From Sanderia malayensis (Eukaryota > Cnidaria > Scyphozoa > Semaeostomeae > Pelagiidae): a stretch of DNA of 64,000 nt. The translations under genes and the position numbers were made by a program. The DNA is taken from assembly GCA_013076295.1 (NCBI GenBank), contig RQOL01000532.1, positions 4,588,001-4,652,000 on the forward strand, read 5' to 3'. The notes under the pieces were generated by a model. That model was not told the origin of the DNA and did no database searches. It worked only from the letters and a program-made list of their open reading frames with translations. This document shows positions 1 through 13,800 of the stretch, one piece after another (position 1 is the stretch's first letter; every line of letters begins with the position of its first letter).

Positions 1-2
1 TG

Positions 3-877
3 TAGATGACCCCAGCAAGGCTTTTTGCAATTACATCTTCTCCAAATCTTTCATTTTGTTTTTCAAAATAGTTGTACAGTATGCACCATGCATAAGTAAC
101 ACACGGAAGGTGCATATGTCCATTTCCAGTTTCAGGGCATCAAACATTGCTTTGAGTTTTCAAAAAGCTAACTCTATGAATATTTTAGCTGACTACAGCT
201 TATGACCGAAAACTCCTCGCCTTTATTTTTGCCACCAGCTGGAGATTCCCTCATCAAGTATAGCAACAGAGCATGAGCTGGGTCACAAGAATGCACACAG
301 GAACAGTTTCATATGCTTCAAGATTCTCTCTTTCACAACTGGGAATTTTTTTTTCACACAAACACTTTTGGGGTCAAACACTTTTGTTTCTGAATTTGCA
401 AAGATCCTTGCACACACTTTCAGGCCGCTTTACCAAGATAACCACGAAGCAATACCTATAATCAAAAACAGTTTGCACATTGAAAGAGCATCTATTTTTT
501 CTATTCAAATAATCTATCGGGTTATCAGTTAGTCTGTTAATAAAAATATGTGTTCCGTCAATGCCACAAATGCATCGATGAACTCTATGGTATGTTAGAA
601 AGCAAGTAGTTCCTGCTTGAATTTCTTCTGCTGACGAATATGGTTGTCCAAGATACAGACAAATTACTTTACTAATTTTTCGTACAATCAAAGAAACAGA
701 TGATTTAAATGTGCCAAATGCATTGGCAACCTTCCTCACATGTCCTTCATCTGATATGTAGTGCAGTGTGTGAACGCAGTAGCTATCTTGGCGGGTTAAA
801 AGGAAAACAGACTGAGATGAAACGGTGTCGTGCGAACAGGTCCTCAGTGAAATGTTCAGTGCGTTTGACCAGTGCAC
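3..877 (-). pseudogene. PIF/Harbinger-type DDE transposase remnant
   Basis: The clean reading (minus, 877 to 374) has the HARBI1-like layout. A helix-turn-helix-like stretch (VANAFGTFKSSVSLIV) is followed by the motif around the first catalytic Asp, CGIDGTHI, and then by YLNRK and FNVQ, as in DDE_Tnp_4 proteins. Leftward to base 3 the similarity continues in shifting frames with stops, and a late segment resembles the family's C-terminal Cys/His region. The usual length is about 350-400 residues; here it is broken and the N-terminus is missing. No clear TIR was found. It lies upstream of the first visible APEH exon and so is probably intronic or just 5' of that gene. It is surely non-functional as read. 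The family call rests on motifs only. Confidence 0.75.
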
Positions 878-1898
878 TGCTAATCAACACTCAACATTGC
901 AGAAGTAATGTTAAGTGTTGTTCAGTGAAATGATCAGTACGTTCGAACCCCCGGCCTTGCTTGCAGTTTTCCATCATCGCATCATTCCAGTAAGCCCAAA
1001 CAAGTGTGGAAAAGCCACTAATAATGATCTTGATTCGCCTGGAATCTCTTTTTTGTACAATTTTTGTCATGGTGCAAATGTAGTAATACCTAGAAAGCTA
1101 ACACCACGCATTTTCAATAAGAATTTTAAGCACACGTCGTTAACTATCATAAAGAATATGAATTTAGAATTCAAACCCTGGAGAGAGGTCATCGGCCGAT
1201 TGGGGACTGAAGAGGTACATCTTTCGAACACAAAAGCAAATATAAGGATAAAATTACATTTGGCCTCTGCATGGCATTTTTGCAGCTGTTAAAATACGTC
1301 ACCAGTTGGTCTTCTTCATTTGGCGAGGAATATTTCTGCATGCTGAGATTATGGAATGGCATGGAATGACATAAAATCGTTTTGATTTCATTCCATGATT
1401 TCATTACCACAACATGTTAAAATATTCCTCTCCTATTTTCAATTGCACAATTTCAGTCTGCAATTTTAAATTCATATTCCTTATAAAGTGCAAGTCAAGG
1501 ACGTTTGTTTAGCATTAGCATTCTTATGGAAAATGGGTATCCCTAACTTTCCCGCTCTATCTGATGCATTTTTATCATCACAAGTAAAAACGTCTTTGAG
1601 AATTAAGATCATTATCAGTTGCTTTTTGTTTCTTCTTTAGGCCTAGTGGAATGATGTGATATGGTAGAATATTGCAAATACAATTGCGGTAATATGTTAG
1701 ACTAGGCACTATTGCAGCAAAATAAAACCCCGATTTAGCATTCTATAAATGAATATTGCAGCAAAAATTACCTAATGTAACCGGGCCTTCATATACGCAC
1801 AACAAAATTTTGTAGTCCCTAAATATCTGCGCCAACTGCCAAAATATCCGTTCCATATAAACAGATCTTTATCATGATATTTTGATTTTTCTTCGTAG
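878..1898. other. Non-coding stretch before first visible APEH exon
   Basis: I see no convincing exon or RNA gene here. Bases 835-945 hold a short imperfect internal repetition (variants of TTCAGTG and AGTGTTG) next to the Harbinger remnant. A 125-codon open frame at 915-1292 has no recognisable domain and I treat it as chance. The upstream APEH exon that should precede 1899 is not here. Confidence 0.5.
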
Positions 1899-4800
1899 AT
1901 CTGGTCAGAGAATGGACTAGAAAAGAATTTCAATTTAACTGCTTTTAAGAAACATGGTGATGTTTATTGCGATGGTAAGAATGTATTTTTATCCAGCAAT
2001 TCCACCACACTTTTCTTGAAAGAAAGAGAATGAATTACCAGGCACTACTGAAAGCAACAAAAGAGCAATAGGAGAACAGAAATGGAATATGATGTCGTAC
2101 GGTGGCGCATCATATTTTATATCATATTTTATCTTCAGCAATATAACATCCACGTATTTCACACTTCAGACCGTAAACTTCGTCCCCAAGCCTCCAACAA
2201 TGCTTCAACTTTTATACCGATGCGTCAATTGGAGTGCCCACTCTATTGCATCTTATATCCTATCTTTAGGGTTTTGCAGGTCTGATTGGCGGGATATTTG
2301 ATATGAACTAAAAACTTACTTGCGTCAGTCAATTTGAGGGACACCTGTGCATTGAATATTGAAAACAAACCAAACATAGCGGGGAGCGGAGAAATTGAAG
2401 CGATGAAATGATTTTATTTGGAAACATGTATGTGAAACAATGAGAATAAACGTTTCAAAATTTAAGCAGCAAATTTTTTAAATTTATTTATTATAAGGAC
2501 TTTTTAGATTTCTCGGGTTGAAGATGCAGAACTCGTAAATTCAAATAGTTGAAAAAGCAAGGGCTTTTCGAAACATTGCTTTTGCAAGTCCTGCTATCAG
2601 CAAATAAATCGCCATGTCAATGCAAAAGGAAAGGTTTTACAAATAAACGAACCAAACTCTTGAGAGTGTAAAGCAGACTCTATCAAACATTTGGAGGACT
2701 TTTTTGAGCTTCAAAATACCGGCCTATTCGCAAGCCCCTCTAAAAACTATAATATTTGCATTGAAAACACCAAACAAAATGTCTTTCCTGAACCAGCAAA
2801 ATGCATTACTGCTTTGACAATTTTTCTTACATACAAGTCGCTGAAAATCTTTCTAAACAACTCCGTCCTTATCCATCACTGCTCAAAAAATTCATACACT
2901 TAGTATGAATTTTTGAATAAGGAATGCTGAGCTAAATATGAAGCTAAATGTAGCTACTTATAAAAGCGTAATTTGAATACGGAAGTTTCTGTTTTTCATT
3001 CTATTCATTGTTGCATGCCATTTTAACCAGTGATTGAATATCTGTTGTGGCAAGAATAACGTCATAAAGACTTGATTTTTTCACAGTTTTGGCTCGAAGA
3101 ATCAATGCTTTTAGCCGTTCAGTAATTTATTCTCCTTTGTAATGATTATTACTTTGAAAGATTGGCTTTTATATATGATCTGAAGTTTTCTTTCTAGTTG
3201 CTATTTAGTCTTCTAATTGTATGCTTGAATTGCAGCCACTTTTTCTAGCCTTGAGTGGTCCGACGACTGCAGAAACATATTGTATATTGCTGAAAGTAAG
3301 CAAGAAGATGAACATTCCGTATTTTCTAAGGACCACTGTAAGTAGTTTTTTATATCATATATTATGTTTATTATTGATCATTTAATTCTTTTCCTGTTTT
3401 TCCGTACAATGTTGCCAGTGATTATAGAATTTGATTATAGAAACAAGTATTTGTTGTGAAGAATATTAGTTGCGTTATATTCCCAAGTCCTCTCGGTGAA
3501 ACCTTTGTTTTTTACTGAGCACGTACTATTTTTGTCTGCTTTCGTTATTGAATTTCTACTCTATTACCTCTTATTTGGGGCTTATTTAATTCTCCTATAG
3601 TTGACAATTCTTATATTCTTTAATTTTTTTCTAGGCTCTGCCAACAAGAGAGAATTGGATATTAAAAATGTAAGTACTTACTCCGCACACTTTAAAATTC
3701 ATTTAAAACAATGTTATTTAGGTATATTTTGAAAATGTTAATTTTATTGAACGTGATAGCAGTTAACTCAAGGTGGTTATGATGCTTTGTCAATCACCCA
3801 TCGAAACAGCAAGGCATTGATAATTGGCTCCACTTGGTAATTACAATTTGATTCCACACGCTTTTTAAAGGCGAAAATAGCAACATTGCAAATAACGCGC
3901 TCCATGTCATCTTGATCGCTGGTGTGTTTAGCAGTAGCTACTTTCATTTGCAAGAAATATACACGTCACATTGTTAGGCACATGCAACAATAATATAGCA
4001 AGCAAGCAAGCACACAGAGCACAGCACATTTACATAACATAGAAACTTTGTTACATAGATGAAACATACAATAAAATTTACCACGAATTTCATTCTATTT
4101 GTGTTCAAGGAGAAAAAGTTCATCTACGAGGAGAATTGGGGAGAACAGAAAACGACTATTAATCATCCAACCATTGTTATCTTTAACATGGCTACTATTG
4201 GTATGGAAATTATCAACGAAGTTCCCGATTATATAGCTCCTGGACAGGTTGCCATTTAATTTTTTCTTGCTTTTTTTAATGTGCCATGCTTCTTCGGCAA
4301 GTAACATTAAGAAAGATGCTAGTGAAGGAATGTTGATTTAGTCAGTTATCCAGAGGTTTTTGGGTAGCACCTATTTCTTGATATTTTGTTTGAGAGTTAT
4401 ATTTAGAAATTTAGTGAATGTGAATTGCCAAAGTATTTTTCAAATTATTGTCTTCTTTCAGTGCATTTGGGGACCAAATAATTCTATCATATTTGTTGGT
4501 TGGTGGCGTATCCCATATCAACTTGGATTAGTGTATTGTGAAAATAGAAGGTATGTTCCCCTTGTTGTTGATAATGATTGCATTTTTTTGAGTTATATAA
4601 TCATCATATGTCTATACTCTGTGACAGACAAATTCTTGTCTATTCACTGACTCGTTCATGCCATTATATTGTGATATTTTGCTATGATATACTGCTTGGA
4701 CAAAAGTGCCGAAATTATTTTGTTGCGACATTTTTGTGTGGAAGATTCTGTTACTTGTTTCACCACTGTTTCATCTAATATTGTTAACAAACAATATGAT

Positions 4801-7800
4801 ATAGTTTACATTTATCATTAACTTATGAAGGGCACATTAATCCCCAAAAATTTCGGACGGTTTAATTTGCGGACAAATATACAGTCCGAAAATTTAACTG
4901 TCCGAAATTTTTAGCATCCGAAAATTTTACCGTCCGAAAATTTTACTGCCAATAAACTATATATTAAAAGTTGCGAAGTATATTTCTTTATACTTCCGAT
5001 ATGTTTTATTGACCAAGCAAACAGTTGGAAAGTGACTGCAATGTTCTGTACAGGTAGAAACGAAATAGAAATAGCAAGCAAGTGTGAAAATACTTGGCTT
5101 TGTTAGCCATCACTTAAAAATGCATGCCAGGTGTAGTCAAACAGAAAACTATAGCTATGAAAGAGCCAACATTTCGTTCAGGCATCCAATACGAATATAG
5201 CAGGATTCTTCTCATCATTTGATTAGCTTGATTGATCCTCGTCGTCAGTATGATCATTATCAATCATGATTAGCAGCAGCTCAGCTTCCTCTAAGTTCTC
5301 TGATTCATTTCCTTTTGTGTTTGGAAGTGGTTCATCTGAGAATTTCCAGTTTCATTATCGACTTTCCTCGATTTCGATACAAACTAGAACTGTATTCATG
5401 TACTCAATCATTAGTGTTGTGTGTTTTGTTGAAGATCTCATCGTTTTGTTGTGTTATGAAACTTGAAGATACTATCCGAAAGTCCTTCGAGTCTCTTCAC
5501 ATTTTGTCCGAAATTGTTGTCCGAAATTGTCCGAAATCAGGATTTTTCAGTCAGAAATTTTCTGCCCGAAAATTAAACGTCCGAAATTAAACCGTCCGAA
5601 ATTTTTGGGGATTAATGTAATTCATGAAATTTTCAGTATATTTTTCCCCCAAAATATTCATTGAAATCTGTTTCAGAAATCACTTATTACTGAGGAGGCT
5701 TTTAGGAATTTGTAGACGTGATTGAATCAGGTGTTATAATACTTTTTAACGGCGGTGTATGTCCATGCTTTCTATAAAACCATTTCTATGTCACTTATTT
5801 ATGTCTATTAATATGGCTGTAGCCTTCTTTATCTGGAATGCTTTGTCATTTTTTTGGACTCAGTACTCACTCTTGAACACAAGAATGTTGGACAAGTTTT
5901 CAGTAATCTTCAGTCATGACCCAGTTCTTTTAGCTATGTGTTGTATGGTTCCATGTGGGGGTAATATGATTTTTTCAGATTGCTAATTAGCAATAACCGA
6001 TATTTTTTGATAACCTCTTCGCAGTTGATAACATGTTTTTTAAACCGAGCCTGCACTGTGCCAAATTTTCAGATCATTTTACGTTTCACATCATTTCCAA
6101 TACAATGGAGCCTCCATGTAACGGACACCATTGGGACCAACATTTTTATCCGTTGTAGAGAGGTGTCTATTGTACAGAGGCTGCATTTGGAAAGAGATAA
6201 CCAGTTTTCACAAGATTTTAAACAAGAAAATTTGTCCGTTCAGAGGTATCCGTATAGAGGTGTCCGGTAATGCAGGTTCCACTGTGTGTTATTCAATGTG
6301 TGACTCGCTTCTTTTTCGAAATTGTTGTTTTGTGTAAGATCAAGTGAAGGGATAGGGAACAATATTGTACTTTTTTAAACGCATTTCTGGTTAATTGAAA
6401 ATTCTCGGTACTAAAAGGAATGACATGGCATTATAATGCCATGGAGAATTAGGAAGTTCTTAAATAGATTACATCTAAAAGCTGGATAATTACAGCATGT
6501 AAATGTGCACACAAGGTGCTGTAAATTTGAACACAAGGTGATTGTAAATCTGCCAGAAGTAAACATGGAAAGTTTTTATTGCTTGCCGATAAATACAACG
6601 TTAAAGTTCTAATGCAAAGGTGTTTTACATAATGTTTTATTTATATATCTATATATTTCAATGCACTGAGTAACATGGCGCAAATATAATTTGTTAATTA
6701 TGTATACCTTTTTGGCTATTAACCTTTAAAGTAGGCAATTATGCGAAAAATAATGCAACGCAGAACATCACCGTGATGTCATCCAAAGTCATGTCTACAT
6801 CTTTGAAGAAGCATGCTTTCTATTCAAATTCAACATGGCGAGTTGTGACTGAGCACATATAACGAGTATCTCCAAAGTAAATATATCATGTAACCATTCA
6901 CATGTCGTAGAGATGCATAATGGAGGCAATTGTAGGATTGCTCAGTATTGGGAGAAAGATCTTGTCATAATGTTGCTGATATTTAAAGCCAAACAAACAA
7001 ACGTGACGAAACATAAGATTAATTATTGTGTTTTCATTTGACTTGTGAATTGGACAACATCGGGCCCATGTGCACTAAAGCTTGGAAGAAAAGCCATTAG
7101 TCAACTTTTGCAATTTGCCATTTCTGCCTTCATGTAGACATTAATAAAAGTATGGTATTAAAGATAGCATGTATATCGGGAAGCAGGAAAGGAAAGGTGT
7201 GCTCAGTGTATCCTCATAGCAGTATCCTCCCATTGTCTTTTTGAATGACACAGTGATGATGATATTCAAGCTTTGGCTTGCCCGCTTGCTTTTAGTTAGA
7301 TAGAGATAAACACAGTGACACGCATGGATAATTTTTAGAATTAGTTTCCACAGTTTGAGTTCAGTTCAGTGTTTCATTTCCGTCATTCATTATGAGAAAG
7401 TCTAAACCGTACGATCAGAAGTTTCGAGATGAGTGGCTGTTGGATGACAATAAAAAGAAAATGGCTTCAGAGAACGAAGACAAATGGGGATTTCTGCAAA
7501 TGGTGCAAGGTACCTACACGAAAACCTACACGAAAAAAACAATCGGCATCGAAGTTTTGAATCAAGTTGTTCTGGCACCAATGAAGTGGCATCTTATTTT
7601 TGAGAAAAGGGAAACATAAGCGAGGAGACCAAAAGAGCAGAGCTGATGATTACAGGATTTATCATTGATCACAACATTCCATTCAGAGTCATGAACCACC
7701 TTTCAGAAGTCCTACCAAGAGCTTTTCATGATTCAGCAATAGCTAAAAATTTTGTCTTTAAGAGAACGAAAGCTACCTGTTTGGCATACAATATTTTGGG

Positions 7801-10800
7801 AGAGGAGCTCAAGACTGCAGCAGTAAGGGACATTGTTGATACGAAACACTTTTCAGTCATCATAGAGGAATCAACCGATCGTTCTACAACCAAGTCGTTG
7901 GCAGTAGCTCTTAGATACTTTTCAATGAAAAACGCGCAGAGATAGGATATAAGATACACTAGAGTGGGCACTCCAATTGACGCATCGATACAAAAGTTGA
8001 AGTATTGGTCGGCCGTGTTGGAGGCTTGCGGAGGGAGTTTACGGTCTGAAGCCTTATAATTCAAATGTAAAGTACGTGGATGTTATTATTGCTGAAGATC
8101 AAACCAATACTCAAGTGTTTCTAAAATCATGGTCGGTTCAACATAATAAAGTTTTATTGGTGGATCGAATGTATTACTACTATTTCCAGAAGACCATATT
8201 TTGCAGATGAAAACAGTGGCCTTGGTAATTTGCGATACGAAGTACTGGCGAATTGGTATTGTACGGACGACGCCCAAACGGATCAATTGATAGGCAATTT
8301 GGAACAGAATCGCCTGTGCATGGAAAATATGATAGGATTCTCTGCTGACACCAGTAATGTAATGTTCGGATGCAACGATTCAATTGTAACGCGAATCAAG
8401 GAAACCAGTCGATCTTGCCTTGTTCTAAAGTGTGTATGCCATTCAACTGCTCTGAGTGTCAGCCATGCTTCAAAAGTTTTGCCAAGAACCATCGACCAAC
8501 TGCTCAGGGATATTTATAATTATTTTTCGCAATCAGCCAAGAGAATCGACCAATTCCAAGAATGTCGGACACACCACAGCACAGAATTCTACGATTCAAC
8601 GACATAAGATGGCTCTCTCTGGTCGATTGCGTGTGAGGAATTCTAGAGCAATGGTCAGCATTAACCTTGTTTTTCCCAGGCCAGTGCTTGATTGATCAAA
8701 TTCAAGCCTCAGAAAAAATGGCTGTGGGGTTGGGATGTATTTTCAACAAGTTTTACTTCACGTTTCTCGATTTCATCCTCTACATTACCAACAAGCTGTA
8801 GACACTATTTCAAAGTCAAAGCCCTAAAAATCACACAGAGTGCATCTTGTTCCTTTTTTTTTCAAGAAAGAGATGGTAAAGCGCTCCGAAAGTGAGCTAT
8901 TCAGGATGGATCCGGGAAATGTTGCGCTCCACGTCAAGCTACATCAACTTTACTTTGGCACGAATGTGATAAAGCTGATGCTTGACCCGGGATTCGTAAG
9001 TAAGCCTGCAGCTGCTCGTCAAGAGGTATTGCAGAGGTGCAAAGATTTTTTAGAAATGTTAGCAAAGGAACTCAAAAAATGATTGCCATATCAATGAAGT
9101 GATGCGTGGTTTGAGATTTTTACAGCCACAAGTAGCAGTTTCTGGTGAAATTGCATCAATTTTTCCATTGTTGGAAAAGCTACCAAACAGCATCCAACCT
9201 GAAATGCACCAAGAGTTGGACGTGCAATGGCGAAAAATGTCAATGGAAAGTGAGGTGGAATCCATGCTAACAGGACCCAATGGAGAAATAGTTAACACAA
9301 TAGAGTTTTGGGTTAGCATTTGCAAGAAAGATGGCTTCTCCATCATATCCAGATACTAGAGAAAGCTGTTTATTATCAGGTTATGAAGTACTTGGAGATT
9401 AACAGTCTAATTAACAAGAACCTTTCTGGGTATCGAAGATTTCATTCAACGACAACTGCCTTAATTAAGATCACAGATGACATTCTAAGAAACATGGAAA
9501 GAGGCTTTGTAACATCACTTATACTCACAGACCTTAGTAAAGCATTTGATACCGTTGGCCAAACCAAACTACTTGTCAAACTATCTAAGTACGGTTTTGA
9601 TTACCATTCAATATTCTCGTTCGCACTCACAATGTGGTGTCCCTCAAGGATCTGTTCTAGGTCCAGTTCTTTTTATGATTTATCTCAATGACTTACGATT
9701 AGCACTTGCAGAAGATACAAGGCCTTCACCATTCCCAACTCATCTCCATGGATATGCTGATGATACCCAGATGTACAATGCTGCACCTGCAAATCTGATT
9801 TCTGCAGCACATATGCAGATCCAGGATGATGTTCATATTCTCATAGAGTGGCTTACTCAAAATAAGTTGAAAGCAAATCCGGACAACTTTAAGTACATGC
9901 TGATTGGCACAGCACCCATGTTAAAGAGAATTCCTGAAGAGTTCTCCAAATTGAAATTGACAACAATATTTTGACTAGGGCAGAAGCAGCAAAAAATCTA
10001 GGTCTAGTTGTTGATCAGAATCTTAAATGGGATGCACACATAAAAAGTATGACAAAGAAATGTAACGAACAGCTTATACAATTGACTAAAATTAGGAAAT
10101 GCATGAATCCAAAAACAGTTGAAAACTTAGTCAAAGTATCCTATACATCAACTCTTGACTGTTGCGATATCGTTTATGGAAATGCCTGTAAGAGAGGACT
10201 GCAAAAATTCAAAGATCTCAGAACTTTGCTGCCAGAGTTGTCACAAATAAGCGAAAGTATGATAATATTTCATCAACAATCAGCGAGCTGGGTTGGCTAA
10301 CTATGGATAAGAGACGATTTGTACACAGAGTAAATCAGATCCACAAATGCTTCCATGGAAATGCTTCGCAATATCTGACAGAAACTCTGACGATTAATAG
10401 TAACCTTGATCAATATTGTACACGTCAGTCTAATGAGTTACACATACCATTAGCTAAAACTAACAGCATAAAGAGAACATTTTAATACATGGGGTCTGCT
10501 GACTTTAATTCTCTGCCTACCTTAGCTCAGCATACAACTAATAGAAAAAGTTTGTTAGCCCACGTTAATTCCTTATTTTGAGACTTTTTTTATATAAACG
10601 ATTTCAAGGTTTAAATTTTTTTGTTTTCTATTTCTTTTTCATGGGTATTATGTAGCAACTTATCATTTGTATCTTAATATTGAACTTTTTAATGCTTTAT
10701 ATATTGTAGTTTTAGGTAGCACTTGAAAACCATGTAAATGGATATTGTGTTATTATATTATATATTATATATTATATCCTTGCTGGCGAAAAAGCTGCTT

Positions 10801-13800
10801 TCCTTGTCAGTTTCGAATGTTGCTTGTGAGCGGATATTTTCGCAGGTAAATTTGCTAAAAACAAACCAGCGAATTAGATTCACTGTCCCTAGAGTGGCAA
10901 CGCATTTGTTCACAAAGGAAGGAATCCGTGAAGGCAATGACCACAATTCTACCAACTTTGAGCCAACAAAATCCATGAAAATTAACCAAGACATTTACAA
11001 AAATTTTTTAGATATTGTAGTTGATTTGGAAGATTTAAAAGATAGCGAAGACGAGTGCCAAGTAATAGAATGAATAGCTGACAGTTGCAGTTTGTAGAAG
11101 CAGTTCAGTTGTGGAAATATGTTACTAACACGAAATTGGTGTGAATTTTCATCTTCTGCGCCTCTTATTCAATCAAAACAGCCTCGATTTGAAATTCAGC
11201 ATAATGTTGGGAAATCTAGCATAATTTTATGACTTTTTTAGCATAATCCCGAACTTCCAGTACTGCTTTTGCTTTCAAATAAGATAACAACGATATGTCA
11301 AATTGTGTTGCATCAGCACTTTATGTTACCGCATAAAATCTTCCCTTTATTGATACTAGTTTTTTTAGTTGATCATTTGAAAGTTTAAGCTATGAATACT
11401 ACCACTTATCTGCAATTCTCGATTTTGAATTTTTTTAGGAGTGCAATCTTTGAAATCAACTTGGAAGGCTGTCATAAGAAATGCAGTGAGGCATTTTTAT
11501 TTTTCTGTAGTTTAGTTTATATCTCTTATTAACACGTGTTGAAATATATGTTGGTACCAAATATGTGAATATTTCTAGGAGTGATATGATATGGAATTTC
11601 GTATATTGTACTCGCGCGTTTTCCAATCTGTGCCACGTGAATTAAGGCGTTCTGAATCGAGCCGTGCATTTTGGTAGTAAAAAATTTGAACCTGCTAACT
11701 GATGTGAAGTCATGTGTAGATACCCATGACTTAATTCCAAACAAAATACATCGCCTATCCGCTATTGCCATTTAGGTACAACTACATTGAGGTGATTAAG
11801 TGGAAATGACTTCATAACCTGCAATACTTAATGTGGACATTTTTAAGTATGTCCCTTTTTCCATTTGGGATGTATGATTCTATCATGTTTTGTTTCAAGT
11901 TTTTATCCAAAAATCTCTTTTTATTTTTTTCAGTTCAGGTTAGCAATAGTGGCTGTGCGGTTCACTCACCACGAATCTCACCTGATAAGTCTAAAGTGGT
12001 AATTAATAGATAACAGAAATGTTACATTATTTTTTTTGGGATAGCAACCTCTGCAGATGATGTCTTTGTTTATTACCGTAATAAGGCCTGGCTATTTATA
12101 GAATAGCAGGAATAAGTTAAGGGAAGACTTGATCTTAGAAATTATATCTCATTGTTTCTATTTGGACTTGAATATATTTAGAGTTCTACATTTACCTGTC
12201 AATTACCGTACTACTTTAGCTGTCACTAAGAATTTAGTGTTTTGTACATAGATATATCTGGAAAGAGATGCAGGTGGCCCACATCGAGGTTGCGAAAGAC
12301 TCATGGTGGTATGAAGATTGCTTAAATGTTACGATTTTTATTGGTGTTTTCTGTATTGAAAACTATGTTAATACTGAATTGCTTTTTTAGTATAGTTTTG
12401 AAACAAGAAGTCAACCGCATTTGCTTTATGACATAGTAGATTGTGTTTCCGGTGAGCATTTACTTATTTTACACATATACAAGAATATCTATACTATTTT
12501 ATATGTACAAAATGTAAAACATATGTGTACCAGAAGACAGAATTCTTGCTTCTTTCATTTTCTCTATCTAATGATTTTATTTGGTAATTTTGCTGCCATT
12601 GTGAAATAAATCTAAGTAATTAAATGCGAAAATTTGAATTTGAACCGATAATGCTATGATATCAGAAGTATAACAGTTTTAATTTTTTTTGCTGTAAAAC
12701 TGAACATTCTTGAATTCAATGTGTACGTTTGCTAAATTTTTATGACAGTATCATTTAGCAACGTTTATTAGAATGATAATTCAGATGGAAAAATTGTGGC
12801 AATCTTTTTGCCCTTGTTGTTCTCTACTTTTCATTTGACAGTTGTTTTTGTTTTTGTTACAGAACATAAAATTGGGCTATTTTGTTATTCATTGCCTCAA
12901 AAGTGTTGGCTGTCTAATGGTAAATTTGTTGTGATGCAAACGAAGTTTCGAACTAATCAGGTAATAAACAATTTCCTATAAATATTACTAGACATAGTAA
13001 ACATTTAATTGATTATATCACAAACAGAAAACATTTTTTTGTTACATTCTTTCTAAATAAATATAATGAAGAAGTTTATAATAAATATCATTTTCTTGAT
13101 CTCTTCAACTGCTATTAAAGATTCTAGTACTGGTTGATGTATCCACAGGAACACTGACGAAGATCACAAATGAAGGTATGTGTCTCTTTTTTGCTGTAAA
13201 TGAGAGAATCATTTTTGCTGCTGCGTAGTGAAGCGTTTGCTAGTCCAGTACTTTTTGGGAAAAAATCTTGTGTCGGGAAGAAACTTTCGCGACTTTCGCG
13301 TTTTTAGCCAAAATTCGCGAAAGTTTATTCTCGCGAAAAAGCTATTGTGAAAAACTGGTAATCCCAAAGTGGAAGGCGATTAACAAAGAAAAATATTTAT
13401 TCATTAGTTAGTTTCATGGAAAGAAAATGGAAAGCAAAAAGCCAGAATCAAGTAGAGTCAAGAGTGAATATGGCTTCGTTTCCATATTCAAGAGTCAATA
13501 TGGAAACGAAGCTGACCCTCTTGAGAATTTGATAATGAATAATTTTATTATCTATTATTGCGTAAATCCCAAAATCCAGCAACAGCATCAACTACTCTCA
13601 TCGAATGGCGATGCTCGCATTTTTCAAATTCAAGCATAATGTAGACGTAATGTTTTATGAATATAACTAGCGATCATTGCTCGGGACCCTGCAGGTGAAA
13701 AATGCATATTGTGGTTCGTACGCTGCTTTCGCTATTGTTGACGCCTCTGGGTATCCTGGATATATTGTGTGCACTCGATCCGCCCGCCTGAGAATAATTT

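Larger units (their letters stand above)
7392..11073 (+). pseudogene. Decayed hAT transposase with BED-like finger, carrying nested insertions
   Basis: The pieces follow the order of ZBED/SCAND3-like hAT transposases. The N-terminus starts [11 protein letters not shown] with a FCKWC-type zinc ligand pair (7392-7600). Next is IIEESTDRS (about 7860), the first catalytic Asp region. [12 protein letters not shown] and [10 protein letters not shown] follow (8330-8450), then a helical middle (8840-9345). The C-terminal dimerisation block [17 protein letters not shown] lies near 10815-10865 and ends at the stop at 11073. There are several frameshifts and stops. Repeat R1 interrupts it at 7940-8100 and a LINE fragment at about 9345-10780. 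It lies inside the APEH intron 4551-11438. It cannot encode an active enzyme as read. Confidence 0.85.

Noticed and set aside
940..955. tRNA B-box-like GTTCGAACCCCC
   Set aside because: No A box at a suitable distance and no cloverleaf could be drawn.
915..1292. 125-codon plus-strand open frame
   Set aside because: No domain, no splice or homology support, and AT-rich composition; treated as chance.
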